From Gigantopelta aegis (taxonomy: Eukaryota > Mollusca > Gastropoda > Neomphalida > Peltospiridae), in assembly GCF_016097555.1 (NCBI RefSeq), contig NC_054712.1, positions 39,174,144 to 39,238,143 on the forward strand: a stretch of 64,000 nucleotides of DNA. Direction: 5' to 3'. The translations under genes were made by a program, and so were the position numbers. This document shows, in pieces, positions 46,158-56,397 of the stretch. Numbering within the stretch: position 1 is the first letter of the stretch; each line of letters opens with the position of its first letter. Under the pieces are notes generated by a model that worked only from the letters and a program-made list of their open reading frames with translations, had not been told where the DNA came from and ran no database searches.

Positions 46158-46469
46158 ATGGTTAAGATGAAACACGACTCGTCACCAGACGGTTTTGCTT
46201 CTGATTTTCGTATCCGATTGAATCGATCTAGGTACATCAGTAAGGTTAACCATAAACACACCAAGAAGACGAAATTGAAAACAGAAAGGAATATAAGCAA
46301 GCAGGTGTCAAAATTAAAGACGAAATTGAAACCAACAATGAGTGACGAAAGAAACATTCAACGTATACCGTTTCCAAACATAAAAGCGACGTCGTCAGCC
46401 CAAGGTGTATTAGAACGTGCTATCGCTGAACAAAGAACACATATCATTAATCAGAATGCAGAAATCTAG
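46158..46469 (+). CDS. Possible small basic protein, 103 residues, unrecognised
   Basis: Open frame starting MVKMKHDSSPDGFASDFRIR and rich in Lys, Arg and Ser (KHTKKTKLKTERNISKQVSK), ending RTHIINQNAEI. It lies in non-repetitive sequence and lacks the simple-repeat origin of other frames here. The reverse strand is also open over part of it, there is no neighbouring exon, and the composition is low complexity, so it may be chance or the relic of a mobile element. Confidence 0.2.
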   Translation: MVKMKHDSSPDGFASDFRIRLNRSRYISKVNHKHTKKTKLKTERNISKQVSKLKTKLKPTMSDERNIQRIPFPNIKATSSAQGVLERAIAEQRTHIINQNAEI

Positions 46470-46983
46470 TTTATTACCTACGAGGTACAGCATAACGAGG
46501 GTCATATTTATCGTACGATTTCCCTCGTATGTCATAACTAAATCGTATGTCCTCCTGACATTGTCGTTTAACGATTGGCTGTTGTAAGAGTACATTTCTT
46601 TCTGATTGGCTGACACGACATTCCACAGATACTACTATTCTTAAAACGGAAACGTACCCAATTTATAGTTATTGTAAGGAGATGCAAAGTGACGTCATTG
46701 GAATACTGACGTCATTCAAATTCAAAACTAATTATTTCAATTACTGTGTATTTGTTTGCTTTTTGGTATACACATGCTTTACAATTTACAGCTGTTGATG
46801 CATGTGTACTCTTTACTTATGGGCGTATAAATATCACGTAACTTTAGAACAGGTTGTGATTTGGTTTTCAAGACATCAATGAACAAACATTAATCCGCTG
46901 TTAAGGAAGGTTAGTTTGTAAACAATGACTGGGATGTTCATTTAGCAAGACAGTTCTACTGTAATAAACAGAATATTACATTC

Positions 46984-47080
46984 GTGTCCATGACAGACGA
47001 TGTTTACAACACTCGTGCCTAAATTATCGCAATATGATGGTTTAGGCACTCGTGTCGTAAACATCGTCTGTCATGGACAC
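46984..47080. repeat. Hairpin with 40-base arms
   Basis: 46984-47023 and 47041-47080 are reverse complements at 37 of 40 positions (GTGTCCATGACAGACGATGT...), with a 17-base loop. It lies between two otherwise featureless stretches. Confidence 0.9.
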
Positions 47081-47269
47081 TCATATAATATCCTCTATAT
47101 AATACCACCTCAAAAATCGTACGCATGTAGTATGATGTGTGAACGGTCTGCTGACGCCTCCTGTATCCATGCATCATTTACTAAAACAGTGGGCGACTAG
47201 GATATAGACTGCTTTTTGTAAGGGTTTAATTCATGATTGATGGGGAATAATAAATATATTCTATACACA

Positions 47270-47490
47270 TTTTTGTCTTAAGTTATATATTATTTTTACG
47301 TTTCTAGTACAAAAATACAGCAGCAAGTTATGAATATGTAAATGAATATAATATTTTGAGTATCTATTTGTTTGGCTGTAACTTGCCATGACTAGCAACA
47401 TAAAATACATCACGTCTGTGAATAAGCCTGGCCATTGTATACATCACATCTTCATATGGTAGGCTATTGTTGCCGCTTGCATCACTGTTC
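47270..47490 (+). repeat. Local dispersed repeat R1, copy 1
   Basis: TTTGTCTTAAGTTATATATT through CTAGTACAAAAATACAGC to GCCTGGCCATTGTATACATC, repeated at 47931-48125 and, truncated, at 49412-49465. Confidence 0.7.
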
Positions 47491-47544
47491 GGTGATACCG
47501 TGTGTTTACTCAAATCAAGCAATTAATAGAAACAAAATTTAACT

Positions 47545-47925
47545 ACTAGAGCACATTGATTTATTAATCATCGGCTATTGGATGTCAAACATTTGGTTCA
47601 TTGTGACACATTCATCAATTGTTTTGCATTTACCATAGTTTGACACCCAATAGCCGATGTATTTTTCGTGCTGGGGTGTCGTTAAACATTCATTCATTCA
47701 TTCATTCATTGTGACACATAGTCAGAGAAAACCTGCTACAGTTTTGCATTAATAGCAAATGATTTTTAATATGCACCCCCACCCCCACCCCACCCCCCAT
47801 AAACAGGACAGTACTTACCACACAACCTTTGTTATACCAGTCGTGGGGTACTGGATAGAACGGGAAAAAATCCAATCAGAGACGTGGTCTACCGTGCGGA
47901 TTCAATAATTCGACCGAAGAACCTC
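47545..47925 (-). mobile_element. SINE family A interrupted by a retroposed LINE-like tail
   Basis: Family A body on both sides (GAGCACATTGATTTATTAAT ... TATACCAGTCGTGGGGTACT), with a foreign block at 47612-47707 bracketed by a duplicated ATTGTGACACAT. Confidence 0.8.
47612..47707 (+). mobile_element. LINE-like 3' tail inserted in a SINE
   Basis: TTTGACACCCAATAGCCGAT, CGTGCTGGGGTGTCGTTAAA and a (CATT)n end. The target duplication is at 47600-47611 and 47708-47719 (up to 15 bases if the CATT tail is counted), as in target-primed retroposition. The same tail occurs reversed at 50634-50690. Its end resembles the SINE A tail GGTGTCGTTAAAC. Confidence 0.75.
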
Positions 47926-47930
47926 ATTTG

Positions 47931-48125
47931 TCTTAAGTTATATATTGCGTTTATATTTCTAGTACAAAAATACTGCAGCTAGTTATGAATATAATATTTT
48001 GATTATTTATTTGTTTGACTGTACCTTGCCACGACTAGCAGCACAAAGTACATATCGTATGTGGAGCACGCCTGGTCATTGTATACTTCATAAGGTAGGC
48101 TATTTTTACCGCTCAAACCATAGCC
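47931..48125 (+). repeat. Local dispersed repeat R1, copy 2
   Basis: Matches 47270-47490 with small gaps. The preceding words AATTCGACCGAAGAACCTC also precede the third copy at 49395. Confidence 0.7.
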
Positions 48126-48544
48126 AATAGACTGACCTAAATCAAAAGACAGCCGTGGTATAAATATATCGCGCATTATCCCAGGCGCAGACGGATGCGT
48201 CTCGTGTGCGCCTACCTGCGATGCGTTCCTGCGATTCACTGACGATTTCTTTTATTAAATAATTTATTTATACTTTACTCTAGGAAAAATAACAACGATT
48301 AAATGTAATTCATTAATACATTTTAAAACATAATAAACTTTATTTAAAACATTATGTACAATATACTATTACGATATAAATATTTCTTATTTCACAATTG
48401 TTTGTTTTAATTATTATTATTAGGTGACGCGCGATCTATTTATAGCGCGATTGGAACTGCCAGTATTGCGCCACACCCATGCAATATTCAGGCTAGAAGG
48501 ACACGCGATGCAGTAAACAATAGAATATCTCGGGAACAATAGAA

Positions 48545-48612
48545 TCACTCGGGGAACGATCCAAAACCGACCGTGCATCAAGCGAGCGCTTTATCACTGG
48601 GCTACGTCCCGA
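48545..48612 (-). mobile_element. SINE family A, tRNA-like head only
   Basis: The - strand GGACGTAGCCCAGTGATAAA and CGGTCGGTTTTGGATCG B-box region. The remainder is missing. Confidence 0.7.
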
Positions 48613-49400
48613 ACACTTGCAGGGTGTCATATTTTACTTTATTAATAGTGTAAAATTAGTCATGTCTTAAATAATATCTCAATGTTTGGCTTTGGGGAAA
48701 ACCCACACTGCACACGTTCTCAGAGAAATAACACGGTTACTTTGAGGACGAGTTCAGCTGATTAATAAGGAAATCGAAACAACTATTTTTATTTCCCCCA
48801 ACACTATGTTGAGACTTTACTTTTGAACGTTAACGTTCAACGTTCGTGTACACACAAAATGGCTGAGGGAGGGTAAGTTTACTACCATAAGTGTACGAGG
48901 CGGAATTTAACAATAATTGCTTACTATAGCAACATTTTCAGTCTACCGAGTCTGTGTGAAAGGTTGTAAGGGAAGGATTTTTCTTTGGCACTGTCATTAA
49001 CCCTAACCCTAATCTTAACTCTATTTATTATAAGTATTTATAATGGTCTTTATACGTGCCAAAGGAACGTCCTACCGTTGTAAGTCATTGTGTTAGATAG
49101 CAATGCCTTCTTTTCAGCTTAATCTTAGATATAGCAATTTGGTGTATTCAACGACGTGCGATTTCTCCAAATATCCGCCATCTTGCCTTTTTGTTCAACT
49201 GTAACAATGGCTATAACGTTAAACTAGGAATTAACCCATTATTTAGTTTTTTGTGGTAGTTCCAGTAATTTTGCTGTATTTGGTCAAACTTCACTGGCGT
49301 AGGAAACGGGGGGGGGGGGGGGGGGCAAGCGGGGCATGTGCCCCCCCCCCACACACACACACACCACTTTTCAAATAAAAGTGTGTAAATAATAATTCGA
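48613..49400. other. No firm feature; possible first exon at 48859
   Basis: CACACAAAATGGCTGAGGGAG followed by GGgtaagttt resembles a start codon in good context with a splice donor (48859-48872). No downstream exon was found, so I do not call a gene. AGTTTGAACG-type inverted words lie just upstream. A G-run is at 49308-49325. Confidence 0.3.
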
Positions 49401-49403
49401 CCG

Positions 49404-49470
49404 AAGAACCTAATTTGTCTTAAGTTATATATTGCGTTAAATGTTTCTAGTGCAAAAATATTGCACTTTT
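49404..49470 (+). repeat. Local dispersed repeat R1, truncated copy 3
   Basis: CGACCGAAGAACCTAATTTG, TCTTAAGTTATATATTGCGT, then CTAGTGCAAAAATATTG. Confidence 0.65.
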
Positions 49471-50356
49471 TGGCACCTTCCTACGCTCGTGAACTTATAA
49501 TTAAATATAATAACCACAACTTGACCTTTGTTCAAAATGACAAAAGTCAGACTGCTTCCCCTAAAACCAAAACCACCCCACCCACGGTCAAAGTAAACAA
49601 AAACATAGCAAGAACTAGAAATATAACTGTCAGTGGTAACACCACCGGGGGCGACAATTTATTAATGACCTGGTGTTCAGACTATGACCCACAGGTAGAT
49701 AAATACCCCCCCCCCCCAAAGTAACCCCTCCCCCCAGAAAACTGATAAACCCGTGGGGCTAAGTACTCACGACAAACTGTCAAGAAAATTAGAAAAAAGA
49801 ACGATGCCATAGTAGACTCATTTGCTCATAATCTTTCTGAAGAGGCGGATGACGAAAATCTGTCTAGTAACTCCCTTGCATCCCTACTCCCCCCCCCCCC
49901 CCCCCCAAGTGGGGTCGAGATGGGGATAGGGTAAAATTAAACGATACCGGCAAAGAACCTACACCTGAATTGTCAAATTTCTCGGACAATTCAGAGTTGA
50001 CGTGATTTTTATTGAAGACGAAGACATGACCCAAGAAGAAAATTCCTCCTCCCCCAAGTCAAATAAAGATTCACCCCCGGGCTTTGTTATTATTTTAAAT
50101 GAGTCCGTACGTGCCCCAATTGATTTGGCTTAGACTACTGAAGCGGTGTCTCAGTGGTTGCCAGCTCCTCCACCAGATCTTCCACTACAGAACGTGATAG
50201 GCAAGACACAGAAGAGGAAAGCACCCCCCACTCACCCCCACCCCTGTTCCATCACCCACAGATGAATCTAGGGCTAGCATAGCTAATCGGTTTACTGCTT
50301 TAGAAATAATAGTTTCTCTGTCCCACAAGGTTCAGCAAAAACTAGCAAGATGTCAG

Positions 50357-50357
<1 letters not shown>

Positions 50358-50402
<45 letters not shown>

Positions 50403-50446
50403 CCCACCCCCACCCCCCCCCCCCCCCCCCCCCCCCACACACACAC
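50358..50446. repeat. (AC)n and C-homopolymer tract
   Basis: About 44 bases of AC followed by mostly C. Low complexity. Confidence 0.95.
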
Positions 50447-50633
50447 TTTTCCACTAAACCCCCTCATCCCCGAGCTGAGACGGGCATTGTTTGCTGGGAA
50501 AAAACCTACCGTCTACGAAGCTGTTGTTCTAGCAGTCAGTATCTAGACTACTAGCCGACAACTTTGGCGAGCTAGTCTTTACCACTTTTTACCACACCCG
50601 TATGTCAGACGGTGCCACCTACATTAGGCCTGA

Positions 50634-50690
50634 GAATGGAATGGAATGAATTAATATTTAACGACACCCCAGCAAGACACCCACGCCCCT
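50634..50690 (-). mobile_element. LINE-like 3' tail, second copy
   Basis: On the - strand GCTGGGGTGTCGTTAAATAT then ATTCATTCCATTCCATTC, the same tail as at 47612-47707. Confidence 0.6.
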
Positions 50691-50889
50691 CCTCAAACTT
50701 GGTACTTATCTTGAACTTATGCCCGACCCCACTCACAACACAAAGGTGTATGTCCTACTAGAGGGCTATACGCCTGAACCTGTTGAAAAAGAGAGAAAAG
50801 AAACCACTCCCTCCATCCCTACCAACCCCTTCACCCCAACTCAACTAGGAGAGATACATTTTAACATGCCCCTATACCACTAAGGTGTC

Positions 50890-51931
50890 GGGCATATAAA
50901 AACTTTGACTGATACCACTAAGGTTTCGAACACGCCTGTCCCGGGCTTAACCTCTAACTTCGCCAGTGACTACGTCCAGGCCAGGAGTGGGGATGTAAGT
51001 TTGAGGTGGGCGGAATTTGGAATAAGAATTTAGTAGTTAGGTCGGAGACCTATGGCCAAAATGAGAGAGCTGATTCGATCCACCATGTCGAAAATTAAAA
51101 TTAGAGTGCTCGACTGAAAAGGTTTTAAGGTGATTTGAGCAATTTAGACGGGTTGTTTACAAAAGAAGTAAATATAAAATTTTAACCATGGCCAAAAGAT
51201 TTAAAGTCCGACTAAGCCCTAAATTACTTGGAGGTGGAGGTTCTAGGAGAGGTTACGCTGCGGAACTCATGGTGAGGTGAGGGGGTGATCGACTCGGAGC
51301 TTTCGGAGAGTCCTGGTCAGGTCGATGTAGCAGTCCAGAAGAATTGCTGGTTAATCCTCTGGAAGTATCATCTTCATAATACGGTGGATCGTTGTATTAT
51401 CCATGTCATGACGCAGCAATCCTTGTCGATACACCCCGTTCCGCTCTCATGTTAAGTAGTACGTGTAACTGGATCCGTATAGCTGCAACTGGTACCGCCG
51501 CCCCTGACCTGATGGTAATGGTTGCAGCTTGTCTCCTTCTAGGGTCCAAGCTGAGAGAGGTGGGTATACTCCTCCCTCGCAGCTGGGCGGAACTTGTTAG
51601 CAGCTTGTCGGAGGCGGGTCCTTCTCCGACAATTTCCTCTTCTTGGTTTCAAGTGCTACGACAGCTCATGGAGTCACCGGTAATGGTGCTGCTTTAGAAG
51701 GGACCGCCACTGTCAGATGAGCTGATAGCTTTGCCCTCCCCTCCCCCATAGCCGCTCCTGGCGTGGGCTGCATCCGAGTGGGCGGGGGGGGGGGGCGACG
51801 AAGCAGAAGGGACCGCACCCGGCAGTTGAGCCGCCGGTTTTTGCCACTCCCCACCCCCACCCCCCCCCCTGAGTCGCCCCTGCCGGTTTTGTCTTCTTCC
51901 CCGAAGCAGAAGTTTGAGCCGCCGGGTTTGC

Positions 51932-51966
<35 letters not shown>

Positions 51967-52110
51967 TGCTGCCTTGGGTCATCGTCTCCGCCTACTGTTG
52001 GATTGACGCGGACCTTTGTCACTGTTATATGGGTCATTCTACAGAAAGTGTCACTTTTATGTCCCTGCACAATTTCTTTTTTATTTATATATAGAAAACA
52101 CACATGAGGA
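50890..52110 (-). mobile_element. Unknown coding repeat family X, copy A
   Basis: On the - strand a Gly-rich region (poly-G derived) is followed by a block containing RNGVYRQGLLRHDMDNTTIH and then a non-coding 3' segment (CCAAATTCCGCCCACCTCAA, CTAACCTCGGAC-like words and AGGCGTGTTCGAAACC). The GVYRQ block and the 3' segment recur in copies B and D. The frame is interrupted. I do not recognise the protein. The 3' segment ending in a CAGT repeat (seen in copy C) suggests a non-LTR retroelement. Confidence 0.55.
51930..51966. repeat. C-homopolymer run
   Basis: About 36 C. It creates the long Pro or Gly frames in 51666-52127. Confidence 0.95.
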
Positions 52111-52129
52111 TTCTCATTAGTATGCACGA

Positions 52130-53300
52130 TAATTCATTAATATGCAAATGTATGCACGATGTAACAGATCAGCCGCTTAGAGGAAAGGTCGGCGGACTTT
52201 GTGCACTAATGCAATTGTTGACGAGTTCATTCATTAATCTAGAACAATGGATAGTAATCAATACCATATACGGCAAATGGCGCGAGTCACGTGGTCGTTG
52301 TACGAATGACACGAGCCAGGTGTTCGGGAAAATCAATACGACCACAACCGAGTGAATGCGAAGTCACGTAGTAACGCACTGTGTATACCCGACCACGGTT
52401 CGGTATTGAAGCAATATATTTCTTATATTTACCAAAAGTCAGCGCAACTTTCTTTTGTTCAATTCCTTTGTACCAATTCCAATGGAACGGCGAACACTTG
52501 GGTAGACCACTGTTGAAATATTGCATAGCCAGACAACCGCTTTAAAAGTAATAATCAATAATCAGTCTCTGTTCGAAAAGCATAGCCACGACGTGTTTGT
52601 TCAAGTTGAGAAAGTGTAATTCAGTTTTATAATTATAATCAATTACAGTGAAGCTTCCATCACTGTGAAATAAAATCTATATTAAATAAAAAAAACCCAC
52701 TATAAATGACTAGTTTAAAACCAAATAATTCACGTTTCTTTTGGACAAAACGGTATAGCAAACACAATTTATTAATTTTAATGCATCTATCTGTAATGAA
52801 TAGTCATTAACGAATGCAGAACAAATCCCATCTTTTAAAACCTTAAAATTTAAAATAAAATATGACTCTTTGATCTGACAAAAAAAAATCAATATGAACA
52901 GTTGTGAATAGTTTTCTTTAAATGTAGGTTTATTCACTGTCATTGGTGTTACGATCGTATTTATGTAATGGTTAGTAATTTTAAAAAACTTTTTGTATGT
53001 TATTATAGACATCGTATGTCTGCTACAACATGCACTTTTCAGTTTTCTCAACTGTTTCTTTAGAAAGCATGAATTAATTATGCACTTATTTGTCATTGGT
53101 GTTACCAGGTACTGAGCAACACCAATGACCATTAGTAACACCAATGACAATGCGTTTGTATAAGATGTCGTTTTCCTCGCTTTGCATATTTTTGAAGATG
53201 ATTTGAAAATTAAAGGGACTTGTGCAGCATCATAGTTGCATAATGGCACTTTGAGTAAAATAAATGTTTTGCTGGACTAGTATATCCTCAACGTCCCTAA
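52130..53300. other. No gene; scattered GTCATTGGTGTTAC motifs
   Basis: AT-rich. Four copies of the 14-base motif (two per strand) at 52939, 53092, 53116 and 53135. A - strand open frame at 52710-53249 has no recognisable domain and I do not call it. Confidence 0.5.
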
Positions 53301-53311
53301 CCGCGTTATGC

Positions 53312-53464
53312 TTGGTTCGCGCAATTAACATCCGATTTGTTGTCGTCTGCTTGTCATTCATTTGTGAGGTTTTTCTTCACAGTTAGTGAAGATTTCCATT
53401 CACAATAAAGTTCAGACAAGTAACTATCTAGCTACAAAACTTTACAAACCCCTAAAACCATTAA
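53312..53464 (-). mobile_element. Dispersed repeat, reversed copy of 40399-40552
   Basis: GGTTCGCGCAATTAACATCC through ACAAATCGG-complement words to AAACCCCTAAAACCATT. Confidence 0.6.
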
Positions 53465-53584
53465 AGTTACAGTCTCTGGTTACCATATTATAACATCATG
53501 TACAAATATGAAATACATAAAATCTACAAATTCAAACAAATATTCTTTCGTTTGGAAAGGGTAAAGTTAGTTGGGGTTTTCTTT

Positions 53585-53821
53585 TTGTTTAACGACATCA
53601 ATTGGATGTCAAACATTTGGTAATTTTGACATATAATCTTAGAGAGGAATCGGGTGCATGTGCAGGGGGAGGGTATTGGAGGTCGAAACCCTTACCTGCC
53701 CAAGCTTAAAAAAATTGAAATATATTTTCTGGGGGAGCATGACCCAATATAAACTTCGCTCAACAGTCTATAACCCCAACCCCGCTGAAATCCCCACACA
53801 CGTGCCTTGGAAACTCGCTAC

Positions 53822-53907
<86 letters not shown>

Positions 53908-54012
53908 GCAAGGGATCGTTTATATGTACCATCCCACAGACAGGATATTATATACCATGGCCTTTTATATACCCGCCGATGGGGATCGATCCTAGACTGA
54001 CCGCGCATTAAA
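53585..54012 (-). mobile_element. SINE family A split by foreign sequence and (TA)n
   Basis: Tail part 53585-53655 (TTTAACGACATCAATTGGAT, ATGTCAAACATTTGGTAATT). Head part 53906-54012 (AGCAAGGGATCGTTTATATG to GGGGATCGATCCTAGACTGA). Between them are about 160 foreign bases and a TA run. The GTGGTGCACTGG segment is deleted. Confidence 0.75.
53823..53904. repeat. (TA)n microsatellite
   Basis: About 80 bases of TA inside the SINE copy. Confidence 0.95.
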
Positions 54013-54890
54013 ACCCCCCACCTTTTTACGTCTAAGTAATGAATTGAAATAACATATAATCTTGAAAAATGTTACGTAAATCGAACACAACACCCTCTTC
54101 CTGTACTCCTAGAGCGTTACGTAATTATTAACACCCCCTTACATGTAACGCGTATGCTAACCGCTGGCCACTGTCAAAATCTCAAGGCAAATCCCCCACC
54201 GATCCCTGGAAAGGTGTTGTACCATACCTCTATGAATATAAATATGTTTTGGAGATATGAGACGACCCATCGATCAAGATAGTTAAATTTGTTCAAAATC
54301 ACGTGAGAAGCTCAGCGCCTGCGCAAATCACGTAAAGTCCCAGTTTTACTGGCGTCCCGCTAAATGAAGAAAAACAAAGCTGGTCAATGCGTTTGTAGTT
54401 GACCTAGATAATGTAGATAAGCGAGCATTGCGAAACTATAGCGATGTGGTGGACCTTGTATGTACCAAACAGAACTGAATCATGTATTCTATATGCTTAA
54501 ATAATAAAAAATATTCCAGGGACTGCAGCTTTAAGTTTACTATAGACCGTCCCATCCTTCTACAATTTAAGTGGGGTTTTTTCTTTCTTCTTTTTTTTCA
54601 TTTTTTTTGTTTGTTTGTTAATAATTCCAGTTTGGTTTGACGTAAGAAGACAAGTAAAAGTGTTTTGAAATAAAAAATAAATACTATTTTTGTATCCGAT
54701 TAATAAAACAATCGGCTCAGAAATAAATAGCATGTAGGAAACTTCATAGTATGAAAAAAGGCGTTCCCTGTGGAACCGTTGGTAAAACGCGGACCGGACC
54801 AGAACGCTGGACAAACTGATTTTTTCCTTTAAAACAAATAATTAAACAAAGTGTTCGTCCAAATGTGCATAGTTCAGAAATATATATTTT
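54013..54890. other. No feature recognised
   Basis: Mixed AT-rich sequence, no open frame of note. AAATATTCCAGGGACTGCAG near 54511 resembles a MITE end but has no partner. Confidence 0.5.
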
Positions 54891-54895
54891 ATCAT

Positions 54896-55053
54896 CAGGG
54901 CCGTAGCTAGGATTTTTTGTTGGGGGGGGGGGGGGGCAACTGAGTAGTTAATAGTCTAAAACTCCTTTTCCTTAAGTTTCTATGCTTTCTGAATTATTTC
55001 GGGGGGGGGGGGGGGCAAATGCCCCCCTTGCCCCCCTGCTAGCTATGGCCCTG
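54896..55053. mobile_element. 158-base inverted-repeat element with G-runs, 5-bp target duplication
   Basis: CAGGGCCGTAGCTAGG at the left and, in reverse, CAGGGCCATAGCTAGC at the right. ATCAT flanks both sides (54891-54895 and 55054-55058). The interior has two G-homopolymers and CCCCCCTTGCCCCCC. A MITE; the CAGGG start recalls hAT elements, although those duplicate 8 bases. Confidence 0.8.
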
Positions 55054-55058
55054 ATCAT

Positions 55059-56395
55059 GTAGTTGTTTTTTAAAATAGAAAATGTCGAACGGCGCATGCG
55101 CGAACATTTTATTTTTCTAAATGCTAAACGCAGTTGGAAACTACTAACCTTTCCTGTTTAAGAGGTTAATTTTATTATAAAGAAAAGTTAAAATCATACC
55201 GAAAATGTATTAACAAGTTGTAGTCAAATATTGGAAAATTACATTACGTATGTTTTCATTTCCAATAAACGCTATTTAAATTTTATTTTAGGAAATAGTT
55301 AACTCTTTTGAAGAATGACGCAGTTCTTATTATTTATTTCTTGAATAGTAACATAATTTGTTTGATTTGCTGTATAGTGTATGTACTGAAAACATTAGAA
55401 TGACATGACGTATTTATACGGCGTCCTCGTTTTCTAAAAATATTTGGAACATTTAACGTAGAGTTTTGCAGCGCTTGCGTAAAAGCAAAAGTAGGATTAC
55501 AACTTTTTACTCGTTATTGGGAATACAAGTATACAGTAAAATAGATTTTGAGTCTAAATATAAACAAGAAAATAACTACATAAATTAATGAATTAATAAA
55601 TCTTTGATTTAATATTTAAACAAAATTAAAATTCTGTATCTTAATTTAGTATATTTTTTAAACTGTCTGACCCGGCCGTATCTTATCAATACAGAAACAC
55701 ACAATTATTCTAATAGGCCTTTAATAGTTGTAGGCTGAAGAAGAAAAAAAAAAGAGGAAAAAAAACATTTAACGAAATATGAATTACATAATTTTGCTAA
55801 CAAGTAATGTATTGGTAGTCTCAAGAATAATAGTATTTCTAGGATACAGTCTTGAATGTCAATGGTGTTATACATTGTCATTGGTGTTACTTGTTTTGTC
55901 ATTAGTGTTACGCAAGAATATTTTAGCTGTCATTTCTCAAGAAACTTTATTTTTGAAATTTAAATTGTTTATTTAGGAAAGCATACCTCTACCTTTATGA
56001 CTTTGATGAAATTTATTTTGAAGGACTCCATATTTTTAAATAATTAAAACTGCCACAGTGTATAATTTAAGTCACATACAGAATATCCGTGTGGAAATGC
56101 ACAATTACACCCTTGGATAGTTTTTAATTCTAAAGTTATTCCATATATGTTATTAGGGACACCCAAATAACACATCCATGTGCTCTTGATCACTATAAAC
56201 CAATTGGATCACACTGCTGAACTACCGCACTTGTCCGGTAACACCAATGACATAATGAACTTGTTCATAGAGTAACATGGGTCTGCACGGGCAGGCCGAT
56301 TACAGTTCTGCGTGGCCAGATATAATTTTATGTTCCTTTGTTCATTTAATTTCCAAAAGTTAACAATAAATATTTATATCTTTTAATTGTTTTAT
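55059..56395. other. No gene; three to four GTCATTGGTGTTAC motifs
   Basis: AT-rich. Motif copies at 55877, 55898 (one mismatch), 56238 (reverse) and a weaker one at 55858. Nothing else stands out. Confidence 0.5.
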
Positions 56396-56397
56396 CC

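Larger units (their letters stand above)
49461..50880 (+). pseudogene. Decayed coding region of unknown family
   Basis: Consistently protein-like pieces on + in changing frames: ARELIIKYNNHNLTFVQNDK, DSFAHNLSEEADDENLSSNS, EDEDMTQEENSSSPKSNKDS, PPPDLPLQNVIGKTQKRKAP, DNFGELVFTTFYHTRMSDGA and YLELMPDPTHNTKVYVLLEG. Acidic, Ser- and Pro-rich, as in many retroelement first ORFs, but I do not recognise it. Poly-C runs and an (AC)n tract (50358-50401) interrupt it, and a LINE-like tail lies inside at 50634-50690. Confidence 0.35.

Noticed and set aside
48859-48872. Possible first coding exon (M-A-E-G-G) with a gtaagt donor
   Set aside because: Only 14 bases, no downstream exon in either direction; chance cannot be excluded.
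51666-52127. Gly-rich or Pro-rich proteins of 114-153 residues on both strands
   Set aside because: They depend on C-homopolymers and are open on both strands; only the GVYRQ block nearby has copy-to-copy support.
52710-53249. 179-residue open frame on the - strand
   Set aside because: No recognisable domain, AT-rich codon content, and it overlaps the repeated GTCATTGGTGTTAC motifs.
53823-53904. Long IYIYIY frames at 53658-54011
   Set aside because: (TA)n inside a SINE, open on both strands.
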